37,510 bases of DNA from a virus: positions 1-37,510 of the IMG/VR virus record IMGVR_UViG_3300032245_000578; one strand, given 5' to 3'. Below the pieces are notes generated by a model. The model saw nothing but the letters and a program-made list of their open reading frames with translations, made no database searches and had not been told where the DNA came from. Position 1 is the first letter of the stretch, and every line of letters starts with the position of its first letter. This document shows positions 29,616 through 36,878 of the stretch, in pieces. A program made the translations under genes and the position numbers.

Positions 29616-29622
29616 AAACAGC

Positions 29623-30129
29623 ATGACAACATCGAATCCCGTAGTTTACAAGTACACCAGTACCAAAGAGTATCACGACGCATTTCCATGTGCGTACAGA
29701 CAGTGGAGGAGCGATAGCCATTGTAATTTGATACACGGATATTCATTCTCAATGAAGTTCTATTTTGGAACCAACGAACTGGATGTGCGTAACTGGGCCG
29801 CCGATTATGGTGGACTCAAAGAACTAAAGAAGACCTTGGAAGACCAATTTGATCATACACTTATTGTGGCACAGGATGATCCCGAGATGGAGACATTCAA
29901 GTTACTGCAAGAAAAGAATATGGCCAAGGTTGTTGTGTTACCCCGACTGGGTTGCGAAGGACTCAGTGACATGCTGTACAAATATGTAAACGGAGTTTAC
30001 ATTCCCGAAATGTGGGGACCAGGTGAAGCGGCTCGCTTGTGGTGCTATCGAGTAGAAGTTAGAGAAACACAGGCCAACATGGCGTTTCGCGAAGGACATC
30101 GTGAATGGAATGAGGATTTGTTTGCGTAA
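29623..30129 (+). CDS. queD: QueD-like 6-carboxytetrahydropterin synthase, 168 aa
   Basis: Residues 33-41 read H-C-N-L-I-H-G-Y-S. C34 and H38 match the catalytic Cys and a zinc His of QueD, but the usual HGH is HGY (Y40). F-D-H-T-L-I-V-A-Q-D-D-P matches the conserved L-D-H motif. E-V-R-E-T-Q-A-N matches the late Glu-Thr motif. The enzyme converts dihydroneopterin triphosphate to 6-carboxytetrahydropterin. The replaced His could shift zinc binding to another residue in the insert before C34. The leader holds a promoter and a possible riboswitch. Confidence 0.8.
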   Translation: MTTSNPVVYKYTSTKEYHDAFPCAYRQWRSDSHCNLIHGYSFSMKFYFGTNELDVRNWAADYGGLKELKKTLEDQFDHTLIVAQDDPEMETFKLLQEKNMAKVVVLPRLGCEGLSDMLYKYVNGVYIPEMWGPGEAARLWCYRVEVRETQANMAFREGHREWNEDLFA

Positions 30130-30283
30130 TCTTTGGCGGCTTTGGGCCAAAGCCCTGGGCGAAAAGGCAGGCGATACGGACAAGGAAGCGGACCGTATTG
30201 CTTGCATTCGCACTGTGATTGCGTTAACATACGTTGTAACTAACTGCTTTATTGTGGCAGGTGTAGTCAGACATTGGAACTAA
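30122..30283 (+). CDS. Small single-span membrane protein, 53 aa
   Basis: A TTG start at 30122 follows GAGG (30112-30115) and overlaps the queD end by eight bases. A basic amphipathic N-terminal helix (R-N-L-W-R-L-W-A-K-A-L-G) and an acidic patch precede one hydrophobic span of about 22 residues (T-V-I-A-L-T-Y-V-V-T-N-C-F-I-V-A-G-V-V). The topology could be holin-like, though the fit is weak and no lysin is adjacent. A longer start at ATG 30101 is possible but would overlap queD further. Confidence 0.55.
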   Translation: MRNLWRLWAKALGEKAGDTDKEADRIACIRTVIALTYVVTNCFIVAGVVRHWN

Positions 30284-30284
30284 T

Positions 30285-30569
30285 ATGAATAGTAAAACCG
30301 AAGAAGCATTGGGCATATTGCAAGAAGAATGTGCAGAAGTAATTGTAGAAGTCAGCAAGATTCGTCGCTTTGGACTAACAACTGCACACTTCAAATCTGA
30401 CATGCAACACACCCATCAAACCATGTTGGAAATGGAAATAGGTGATGTTTTGGCCATGGTTGATATATTACTGGATCAAGAAATAATCAATAAGGAACGA
30501 CTAGATCAATATAAACAAAACAAAAAAGACAAACTTAAAAAATGGTCAAATCTTTATACAACACCATGA
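30285..30569 (+). CDS. MazG-like pyrophosphohydrolase, 94 aa
   Basis: The all-helical MazG/dUTPase-like pattern is present: L-Q-E-E-C-A-E-V-I-V-E-V-S-K supplies the E-E-x-x-E metal ligands, and M-E-I-G-D-V-L-A-M-V-D supplies the E-x-x-D pair. The size fits single-domain phage MazG-like enzymes, which hydrolyse non-canonical or excess NTPs and may affect the alarmone pool. It starts one base after the previous stop and overlaps the second desaturase by ATGA. Confidence 0.75.
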   Translation: MNSKTEEALGILQEECAEVIVEVSKIRRFGLTTAHFKSDMQHTHQTMLEMEIGDVLAMVDILLDQEIINKERLDQYKQNKKDKLKKWSNLYTTP

Positions 30570-31381
30570 CAAAAATTAACTTGTACGCCATTGTTGCTAG
30601 ATCTCTTTTTGCGATCTGGATAATCTCTATTCCTGTTAGTTTTATCATAGCAATGAATTATGATTTATGGTGGTGGTTCATTGGCGGTATTGTATATTCT
30701 AAAATTCTCGCATTCATTGGTGTACAAATTGGATTACATAGATACTTTGCACACCGCAGTTTTACCACCGGTAAACTGAGACATGTATTTTTATGTTGGA
30801 TTAGTGTACTAACTGGAGAAGGTAGCCCAACGCAATGGTCTATGATCCATCAACACCATCATAAAAATAGCGATACTGATTATGATTTTCATACCCCAAG
30901 AGATGGGTTCTGGCATGCGGCCCTGCTATGGCCTTTTAAAGGAAGCCAATGGTTTGCCAGCAGAAAAGTAAACTGGTTACCAATTGCTTATGCCAAAGAC
31001 CGATATATCAATTTTGTACATCAGTACTACGGAATAATTTGGATCACTTTGATTGGTGTCACATTGGCTATTGATTGGAAAGTGGCAATATTCTTGTTGC
31101 TTTTGCCTGCAGGATTTGCTACAATTAACTCCAACCTAATCACTAATGTATTTTGCCATATGCGATTTCCAGGATCTTACAGAACATTTGATTTACAAAA
31201 CGATAGTATCAATAATAAATGGTTACAGATGTATCAGTGGGGCGAAGGTTTACACAATAACCATCATAAATTTCCACAAAAATACACACAGGCTTACTTA
31301 CCCAGTGAATTTGATCCTGCCGCCTGGGCAATTGAAAAGTTTTTTCTAGTCAACGACTCACAATCTAAATACAAATTTTAA
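30566..31381 (+). CDS. Second fatty acyl-CoA/acyl-lipid desaturase, 271 aa
   Basis: Three His boxes: H-R-Y-F-A-H (H58-H63), H-Q-H-H (H95-H98) and L-H-N-N-H-H (H230-H234). The transmembrane pattern fits the stearoyl-CoA desaturase family and is longer than the 233-residue enzyme at 9060. ATG 30566 overlaps the mazG-like stop. The two desaturases are diverged in sequence, so they may act at different positions or chain lengths. The likely role is to increase membrane unsaturation in the infected cell. Confidence 0.9.
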   Translation: MTKINLYAIVARSLFAIWIISIPVSFIIAMNYDLWWWFIGGIVYSKILAFIGVQIGLHRYFAHRSFTTGKLRHVFLCWISVLTGEGSPTQWSMIHQHHHKNSDTDYDFHTPRDGFWHAALLWPFKGSQWFASRKVNWLPIAYAKDRYINFVHQYYGIIWITLIGVTLAIDWKVAIFLLLLPAGFATINSNLITNVFCHMRFPGSYRTFDLQNDSINNKWLQMYQWGEGLHNNHHKFPQKYTQAYLPSEFDPAAWAIEKFFLVNDSQSKYKF

Positions 31382-31386
31382 ATATT

Positions 31387-32226
31387 ATGAAACTAAAAAT
31401 CGCAGAACTATTTTATTCAATACAAGGCGAAGGGCGCTACATGGGTGTACCCAGTGTGTTTTTGCGTGTGTTTGGATGCAACTTCAAATGTGCCGGCTTT
31501 GGCATGCCTCGAGGAGAACTAAGCAATGAAGCAGAACTTATTAACCCTACTGACTATACCGACTACAAATCCCTTCCTCTTGTTAGTACAGGTTGTGACA
31601 GTTACGCTAGTTGGGATCCTCGCTTTAAGCATTTATCTCCCCTTCTTGATACTGATGCGATTGCCCTTGCTATTGTGGATACGCTACCGCACAAGGAATG
31701 GCGCGACGAACATCTCGTAATCACCGGAGGCGAGCCTTTGTTGGGTTGGCAACGAGCCTATCCCGACTTGTTAGATCATCCCAAAATGGCCGGCCTGCAA
31801 GAAATCACTTTTGAAACAAACGGCACTCAGGAACTCTCACTGGAATTTAAAAAATATCTTGAAGACTGGGTAGCACAAGATCTGCGTAGAGAAATTACAT
31901 TCAGTGTAAGTGCAAAACTTCCCGGCTCAGGTGAGCGGTGGGAGGAGGCAATACTTCCAGAAGTAGTATGCGAATACGAACAATATGGTACAGTATATTT
32001 AAAATTTGTAGTGGCAACAGAACAGGATGTAGCAGATGCAGAACGTGCAGTGGCAGAATATCGTCGGGCTGGTTTTACAGGCCATGTGTATATTATGCCT
32101 GTTGGTGGTGTTGAGCGGGTGTACCATCTTAATAATCGAGCGGTTGCAGACATGGCAATGCAAAGAGGATGGCGGTACAGTGATCGACTACAAGTGCCAC
32201 TATTTAAAAACGAGTGGGGAACCTAA
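31387..32226 (+). CDS. queE: QueE-like 7-carboxy-7-deazaguanine synthase, 279 aa
   Basis: It opens with F-Y-S-I-Q-G-E-G-R-Y-M-G, the QueE signature. The radical-SAM cysteines appear split: C31-x3-C35, then a roughly 34-residue insert and C70 in T-G-C-D-S-Y-A-S-W. This layout is seen in some phage and proteobacterial QueE proteins. I-T-G-G-E-P-L is the SAM-binding Gly-Gly-Glu-Pro motif. The enzyme makes 7-carboxy-7-deazaguanine from 6-carboxytetrahydropterin. A TTTTAAATATTATG lies at its start; no good ribosome site is visible. Confidence 0.88.
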   Translation: MKLKIAELFYSIQGEGRYMGVPSVFLRVFGCNFKCAGFGMPRGELSNEAELINPTDYTDYKSLPLVSTGCDSYASWDPRFKHLSPLLDTDAIALAIVDTLPHKEWRDEHLVITGGEPLLGWQRAYPDLLDHPKMAGLQEITFETNGTQELSLEFKKYLEDWVAQDLRREITFSVSAKLPGSGERWEEAILPEVVCEYEQYGTVYLKFVVATEQDVADAERAVAEYRRAGFTGHVYIMPVGGVERVYHLNNRAVADMAMQRGWRYSDRLQVPLFKNEWGT

Positions 32227-32229
32227 CTG

Positions 32230-32484
32230 ATGTTTGGCATGGGCGCAGGCAGTTACGCATATGATCCAGGGGTACAAGCAGAAGATCCATTCTATCGTCG
32301 GTGCGTGGGCTGGCAATTACGATTTGTTTGGTGGCCAACTGAGTGCTATATATCAAAACGCCGCATGTGGTTGGAACGAGCCTACTGCGGTACCAGTGTG
32401 TTAAGTGGCCCCGGTGATCCAATTGTAGACTATCGTTGGCACGATCGACACGAGCATATCGTCTGGAAAATTAAAGGAAATTAA
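32230..32484 (+). CDS. Hypothetical phage protein, 84 aa
   Basis: ATG 32230 is three bases after the queE stop. The product is rich in Tyr, Trp, Arg and His, with an aromatic core (W-Q-L-R-F-V-W-W-P-T-E-C) and a D-Y-R-W-H-D-R-H strand near the end. It has no signal or membrane segment. I do not know the family. The stop is followed closely by the next start. Confidence 0.65.
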   Translation: MFGMGAGSYAYDPGVQAEDPFYRRCVGWQLRFVWWPTECYISKRRMWLERAYCGTSVLSGPGDPIVDYRWHDRHEHIVWKIKGN

Positions 32485-32485
32485 A

Positions 32486-32887
32486 ATGGTAGAAAAGAAA
32501 ATCCCGGCAAAGAAAACAGTAGCCAAAAAGACTGCGCCAAAGAAGTCTGCTGAACCAAAATTGCGAGTCACAGCCAAAGGTAAGACACCAAAAGAGCTTG
32601 CCACAGAAAAAGGTGAGCCATGGGTCAGTGTGCTCAATGTAGAACTGGATCCCGAAAACATCGGCAATGGTGCATTCGAACTGGACTGGAATGACAAGTT
32701 CATTGCCAACTTGGTACGTGCAGGTTACAAAGGCAAAACCGACAGCGAAATGGTCGACCAGTGGTTCCAAACAGTTTGTAAAAACATCCTAGCAGAAAAC
32801 TATGAGCAATGGGCCGCCAATCAACCCAATGGTGGACGCACTGTACAACAACAAGATCTAGGCAACGGTAAAACTTCAGTGAGTTGA
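32486..32887 (+). CDS. Lys/Ala-rich hypothetical protein, 133 aa
   Basis: An AAAGGA site precedes ATG 32486. The first 40 residues are a Lys/Ala/Pro tail (K-K-T-V-A-K-K-T-A) of histone-H1 type. The remaining domain has E-L-D-P-E-N-I-G-N-G-A-F-E-L-D-W-N-D-K-F, then helices ending in D-Q-W-F-Q-T-V. It may bind nucleic acid through the tail. No family assignment. Confidence 0.65.
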   Translation: MVEKKIPAKKTVAKKTAPKKSAEPKLRVTAKGKTPKELATEKGEPWVSVLNVELDPENIGNGAFELDWNDKFIANLVRAGYKGKTDSEMVDQWFQTVCKNILAENYEQWAANQPNGGRTVQQQDLGNGKTSVS

Positions 32888-32889
32888 CC

Positions 32890-33138
32890 ATGGAAGGTAT
32901 AAAGCCACCTAAAACAGTAAAGTTTTATCAACTGTTGAAGATGTCGACCAAGAACAGTTTTAGCATACACTCATGCGGTACCACCGTTGCCAACAACTAC
33001 ATGGGCACCGGAGTATATCTAACACTACAAGAAGCCGAACACAATCGCACAATGGAAACTCTCAAAGACACCGATGCGGCCTATAACACCTATCATATCT
33101 TTGAACTAGAGTTTCCCAATCCTGCATATCGCGAATGA
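32890..33138 (+). CDS. Hypothetical protein, 82 aa
   Basis: ATG 32890 is preferred to the TTG at 32884, which overlaps the preceding stop. The product is mixed alpha/beta, with Y-M-G-T-G-V-Y-L-T-L-Q-E-A-E-H and a final Y-H-I-F-E-L-E-F strand. ATGA joins it to the DUF2452-like gene. Family not recognised. Confidence 0.6.
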   Translation: MEGIKPPKTVKFYQLLKMSTKNSFSIHSCGTTVANNYMGTGVYLTLQEAEHNRTMETLKDTDAAYNTYHIFELEFPNPAYRE

Positions 33139-33602
33139 CCGACGAACTAAACAGTGCCAAAGGACGTGACAGTTTTGACATTGTCACTGGCAATACTGTG
33201 GTTAACTTTTTCAATAGAAACATAACACCCTACGCCACCAGCACATTAGGTCCCAAGTTTGATCTAGTTCCTGTAGAAAAACAGAAAGATCTAATGATCA
33301 ATCATGCCAGGATGTATGCCCAGCAAGAGTATGATCGTATTATGGAACTAGTGTCTGTATTACAGAAGCAAGCTGATGACATTCGACGCAGGCTAGAAGT
33401 TGCAGACGCTGTGCATGCCGCAGAATACAATTTTCAAATTGTAATGGGCAATTTGTATTGGTTGGTATGGGAAACCAGGCGACAAAAAACACTATTGGTC
33501 ATGACCGGTCCCAAGGACTGGAACACCGGAGCACCAGAAAGTTATGAATACTTAATGCAGGTGCGATACATGGGAGATCACACTTGGATGGAAATTAAAT
33601 GA
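33135..33602 (+). CDS. DUF2452-like protein, 155 aa
   Basis: The pattern matches what I recall of DUF2452. There is an N-terminal P-Y-A-T-S-T-L-G-P-K-F-D-L-V-P segment, then a long helix (E-L-V-S-V-L-Q-K-Q-A-D-D-I-R-R-R-L) and a C-terminal unit with N-L-Y-W-L-V-W-E-T, G-P-K-D-W and Y-M-G-D-H-T-W. Function of the family is unknown. It is coupled to both neighbours by ATGA-type overlaps. Confidence 0.6.
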   Translation: MTDELNSAKGRDSFDIVTGNTVVNFFNRNITPYATSTLGPKFDLVPVEKQKDLMINHARMYAQQEYDRIMELVSVLQKQADDIRRRLEVADAVHAAEYNFQIVMGNLYWLVWETRRQKTLLVMTGPKDWNTGAPESYEYLMQVRYMGDHTWMEIK

Positions 33603-34336
33603 TCTTGTACATCAACGGTGATAGTCACAGTACCGGAGCAGATGTTGTAGTTCCTTACAGTTTTGCCAACGATAGCGACCGTCACTACAATACGCCACAC
33701 AGACATGCCCATGCACAAAACCTATCAGCATCATTTGGTGTAGTTGCCGCACACAAGTTGGGTTGGTCCTGGATCAACCAAGCCGAAAGTGGTGGGTGCA
33801 ATGATCGTATCATTCGTACCACAGAAATCTTCTTAGAAACATCCGACATAACAGATTTGTTTATCCTAATAGGTTGGACCACTTGGGAACGAGAAGAATG
33901 GTTGCATAACGACGTCTACTATCAAGTCAACGCCAGCGGGCGTGACCAAGTTCCACCGGAATTACAAGATAAATACAAACAGTGGGTTATAGCCCAGGAT
34001 GATTTCGAACGAGAACGTAAAATGCTCGTATGGCATGAGCGTATACACCGATTCCATATGAGTCTCAGGTCTCGAGGAATTAGACATTTATTTTTTAATA
34101 CTTACGCAGACTTTGCACCAATTGGCCGTAACCAAATTACCACCAACCAAGTGAATCCAGGTCGGTATGATTGGCACAACAATTACATAGGTCCCTACAA
34201 CCAAAGTCAAACGTATTACTACTGGCTCGAAAATTTGGGATTCCAAACAGTGGCCAAAGGAAACTACCATTATGGTAAAGAAGCTCATCAAAAATGGGCA
34301 GAATACCTTGTTACGCATTTGACTCAATTTGAATAA
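33599..34336 (+). CDS. SGNH/GDSL-like hydrolase, 245 aa
   Basis: I-N-G-D-S-H near the N-terminus places the nucleophile Ser at S9 (block I). E-S-G-G-C-N-D-R-I fits block III with the oxyanion Asn, and Y-H-Y-G-K-E-A-H-Q-K-W supplies a late acidic/His pair. F-I-L-I-G-W-T-T is a central strand. SGNH enzymes cleave esters, for example sugar O-acetyl groups. There is no signal peptide, so action in the cytoplasm or on a virion is expected. The exonuclease promoter lies over its end. Confidence 0.65.
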   Translation: MILYINGDSHSTGADVVVPYSFANDSDRHYNTPHRHAHAQNLSASFGVVAAHKLGWSWINQAESGGCNDRIIRTTEIFLETSDITDLFILIGWTTWEREEWLHNDVYYQVNASGRDQVPPELQDKYKQWVIAQDDFERERKMLVWHERIHRFHMSLRSRGIRHLFFNTYADFAPIGRNQITTNQVNPGRYDWHNNYIGPYNQSQTYYYWLENLGFQTVAKGNYHYGKEAHQKWAEYLVTHLTQFE

Positions 34337-34347
34337 TATGCTATTAT
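34319..34347 (+). promoter_or_regulatory. Sigma70-type promoter for the 5'-3' exonuclease
   Basis: TTGACT (34319-34324), 17 bases, TATTAT (34342-34347). The ATG at 34354 is seven bases after the -10 box, so transcription would start at about the start codon. A TATAAC at 34345 is an alternative -10 with a 20-base spacer. Confidence 0.6.
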
Positions 34348-34353
34348 AACTAC

Positions 34354-35343
34354 ATGAAATATCTTATTGTAGACACCGCAAATACTTTCTTTCGTGCTCG
34401 ACATGCGGCACATCGTCAGAGTGACACCTGGGACCGACTTGGGTTTGCCATACACGTCACACTGAGTAGTGTCGCAAAAGCATTTCGAGATCAAAAGGCT
34501 GATCATGTCATATTCTGTTTAGAAGGTAGGTCGTGGCGTAAGGATTATTATGAGCCGTACAAAAAGAACAGAGCCGTTGCCCGTGCCGCGCTCACTGAAA
34601 AAGAACAAGAAGAAGATCAACTATTTTGGGACGCTTTTGATGAACTCAAAACGTTCCTGTACGAAAAGTCCAATTGTACTGTTCTCCAGCACCCACAGCT
34701 CGAAGCGGATGACCTGGTGGCAGGATGGATTCAAGCACACCCTGGAGATGAACATATAATTGTAAGTTCGGACACAGACTTCTATCAACTACTGGCCGAC
34801 AATGTTAAACAATACAACGGAATCTCAGATGAGCTCCATACCATCACGGGCATCTTTGACAAGAAAGGTGCCCCAGTCAAAGATAAAAAAACTAAAGAAG
34901 CAAAAACTGTTCCAGACCCTAAATGGATACTGTTCGAAAAATGTATGCGTGGAGATCCCACCGACAACATCTTCTCTGCCTACCCTGGTGTACGCACTAA
35001 AGGTTCTTCAAAAAAGATTGGCCTTGAAGAAGCGTTTACAGACCGCAACAGCAAAGGCTTCGCGTGGAACAATATGATGTTGCAACGTTGGGTTGACCAT
35101 AATGGAGTTGAGCACCGTGTACTAGACGACTATGAACGCAATCGTGTATTGGTGGATCTTACCGCACAACCCGATGCTATCAAAGCAATCATTGCAGAGA
35201 CCATTGCCACAAATAGTGTGGTAAAGTCGATTCCACAAATTGGTACCAAGTTCCTAAAGTTCTGCGGCAAGTATGATTTGAAACGCATCAGCGAGCAGGC
35301 GCAAACACATGTAGACTTTCTATCCAGGAGTTATCCAGAATGA
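34354..35343 (+). CDS. rnh: 5'-3' exonuclease / flap endonuclease, T4 RNase H-like, 329 aa
   Basis: Metal-binding acids of the FEN/T4 RNase H fold are seen. D7 is in L-I-V-D-T-A-N. R-K-D-Y-Y-E-P-Y-K-K-N-R is the arch region. L-E-A-D-D-L has E117, D119 and D120; S-S-D-T-D-F has D140 and D142; G-D-P-T-D-N has D201 and D204. The enzyme removes RNA primers and flaps during lagging-strand synthesis and works with the polymerase and clamp here. T4 Rnh has 305 residues, close to this length. No Shine-Dalgarno site is present, in keeping with a leaderless start. It overlaps the next gene by ATGA. Confidence 0.9.
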   Translation: MKYLIVDTANTFFRARHAAHRQSDTWDRLGFAIHVTLSSVAKAFRDQKADHVIFCLEGRSWRKDYYEPYKKNRAVARAALTEKEQEEDQLFWDAFDELKTFLYEKSNCTVLQHPQLEADDLVAGWIQAHPGDEHIIVSSDTDFYQLLADNVKQYNGISDELHTITGIFDKKGAPVKDKKTKEAKTVPDPKWILFEKCMRGDPTDNIFSAYPGVRTKGSSKKIGLEEAFTDRNSKGFAWNNMMLQRWVDHNGVEHRVLDDYERNRVLVDLTAQPDAIKAIIAETIATNSVVKSIPQIGTKFLKFCGKYDLKRISEQAQTHVDFLSRSYPE

Positions 35344-35558
35344 ATAAACGAATTCAAGAATTAATGAATCAAGCTGGCACCGATTCTAGTGGTAAATGGA
35401 TGGGTGTTGAACACGCAGAAAAATTCGCCCAGTTGATTGTTCAGGATTGCATGGATGTGGTTGATGGTTATACCAAGACCCGCACATTTGAAACACACTA
35501 TGATGCTGTGGCGCAGATTGAAAATCTTTTTGGAGTCAAGCATGAACGAGCGAATTAA
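35340..35558 (+). CDS. Small hypothetical protein, paralogue A, 72 aa
   Basis: Begins M-N-K-R-I-Q-E-L-M. The core is E-K-F-A-Q-L-I-V-Q-D-C, and it ends I-E-N-L-F-G-V-K-H-E. The next gene has the same plan (M-N-E-R-I-K-E-L, E-K-F-A-R-L-I-V-R-E-C, F-G-V-E-N-E), so the pair arose by tandem duplication. Family and function unknown. It is coupled to the exonuclease and overlaps its paralogue by 17 bases. Confidence 0.65.
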   Translation: MNKRIQELMNQAGTDSSGKWMGVEHAEKFAQLIVQDCMDVVDGYTKTRTFETHYDAVAQIENLFGVKHERAN

Positions 35559-35805
35559 GGAACTCGCTGATCGAGCCAAAGAAAGTGTGCCACAAGGTAT
35601 ACTTGATGTAGACAAATGGATTGAAACTTATAACGAAAAGTTTGCTCGATTGATTGTGCGAGAATGTGTCAACATTGTAAGGCCCACACAACATCATGAA
35701 GCATTTGCTCAGAGTTATCTAGGTGATGTTGATGGACTTGAGTTACTAGATGATAAAGTGAACCAAATTAAACAACATTTTGGAGTTGAAAATGAAAGCA
35801 TTTAA
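35542..35805 (+). CDS. Small hypothetical protein, paralogue B, 87 aa
   Basis: ATG 35542 starts this second copy; a longer frame from 35437 lies inside paralogue A and is rejected. It is longer than paralogue A by an insert between C-V-N-I-V and the C-terminal helix, carrying H-H-E-A-F-A-Q-S-Y-L-G-D. Same core and end as paralogue A. The stop overlaps a small membrane protein gene. Confidence 0.65.
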   Translation: MNERIKELADRAKESVPQGILDVDKWIETYNEKFARLIVRECVNIVRPTQHHEAFAQSYLGDVDGLELLDDKVNQIKQHFGVENESI

Positions 35806-35959
35806 AGAAATACTGTCCATTGCTATTTTGATAATGTCTACTATCATGGTGGTAGCAACTTGGGATCAGCCTGGCAACACCGGATGGTTAATTGCTGTAG
35901 TGGGATGGCTTGAAATTGTAGTAAATCAACGCAAGGAAACAAACAATGATCTCTCTTAA
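35792..35959 (+). CDS. Small membrane protein, 55 aa
   Basis: ATG 35792 to TAA 35957-35959. Two hydrophobic segments are visible (I-L-S-I-A-I-L-I-M-S-T-I-M-V-V-A near residues 7-22, and W-L-I-A-V-V-G-W-L-E-I-V-V), with a charged end. It overlaps both the upstream paralogue (14 bases) and the following gene. The two-span plan could suit a small pore or regulator, but nothing more can be said. Confidence 0.6.
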   Translation: MKAFKEILSIAILIMSTIMVVATWDQPGNTGWLIAVVGWLEIVVNQRKETNNDLS

Positions 35960-36506
35960 ACAATGGATGGAAGTGGTCAATTACCGTATCACTGAAGGTA
36001 GCAACTATGGTTGGCAATGTTACGGGCCCGATGCTCATATGCTGGATTCGTGGAACGGTGATCAAAATGGTCACAGCTTTACCATCATTTTTGATACCAA
36101 GACTCAAACAGTATACGAAGTACAAGCGCACGATTATGTTCACAATCGAGCCTATCGCATGATCAATCCAGACTATGCCAAAGCCAATAAGAAAGAAGCC
36201 AAACAGCGTGGTGTCAGCAGGAAAGAAGCCTGGGATGATGTTGACTATGTGGATTTAGAAACCGACGAGGACTGGCTGAACAAAGCACAGGCCATTGTTA
36301 GCGGCCAAGACTACGATAGTCGTGTAGATGTTCCGTTAGACCTAGAAGACGAACTGGTATTTGAAATGATGAAACAGGCACACGAGCGAGACATCACACT
36401 GAATCAATATGTTGAACTGATTTTGAAACAAGCGATTGACCATCACCAAGACACCGACAGTTTTGAAGAGCGACTATGGAAGCAGTCGCTGGCCAATGTG
36501 AGTTAA
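35946..36506 (+). CDS. Conserved-looking phage hypothetical protein, 186 aa
   Basis: The first half is an alpha/beta domain with W-M-E-V-V-N-Y-R-I-T-E-G, F-T-I-I-F-D-T-K-T-Q-T-V-Y-E-V and H-N-R-A-Y-R. I recall similar sequences as hypotheticals in T4-like marine phages, without a function. The end, H-E-R-D-I-T-L-N-Q-Y-V-E-L-I-L-K-Q-A-I, looks like a ribbon-helix-helix or similar DNA-binding element. It overlaps the upstream membrane protein gene by 14 bases. Confidence 0.65.
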   Translation: MISLKQWMEVVNYRITEGSNYGWQCYGPDAHMLDSWNGDQNGHSFTIIFDTKTQTVYEVQAHDYVHNRAYRMINPDYAKANKKEAKQRGVSRKEAWDDVDYVDLETDEDWLNKAQAIVSGQDYDSRVDVPLDLEDELVFEMMKQAHERDITLNQYVELILKQAIDHHQDTDSFEERLWKQSLANVS

Positions 36507-36509
36507 ATC

Positions 36510-36878
36510 GTGATTGAACAACTTTTACTCCTGTTAGTACTACTGCAAGTCAAGCATTGGTATGTGGATTTTGTTGATCAAACCACGGTAGAAATTGCTA
36601 GTAAAGGCATCTATGGCGATCAGTTGGGAGTAAATCACAGCGCAAAACACGCCATTGGCACCATGTTGTGTGTGTTGGCCATAACCGGTATAGATTATGT
36701 TGCCTTAACCGGAGTGGTGGCTTTTGTTGATTTTGTATTGCATTATCACATAGACTATGTTAAAATGCGATACAGCAATGGTGATATCAAAGCCAAAGAG
36801 TTTTGGATACACCTGGGTGCAGACCAAATGGCGCACCAGCTGACATATTTACTAATTGCATGGATGGTATTTGCATGA
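36510..36878 (+). CDS. DUF3307-like membrane protein, 122 aa
   Basis: GTG start at 36510. H-W-Y-V-D-F-V-D-Q-T and H-S-A-K-H-A-I-G-T near the N-terminus, then D-F-V-L-H-Y-H-I-D-Y and G-A-D-Q-M-A-H-Q-L-T-Y at the end, match the His/Asp pattern of DUF3307 proteins. Four hydrophobic spans are plausible. Family function is unknown, though it is found in phages and some bacteria. It overlaps the next gene by ATGA. Confidence 0.7.
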   Translation: MIEQLLLLLVLLQVKHWYVDFVDQTTVEIASKGIYGDQLGVNHSAKHAIGTMLCVLAITGIDYVALTGVVAFVDFVLHYHIDYVKMRYSNGDIKAKEFWIHLGADQMAHQLTYLLIAWMVFA

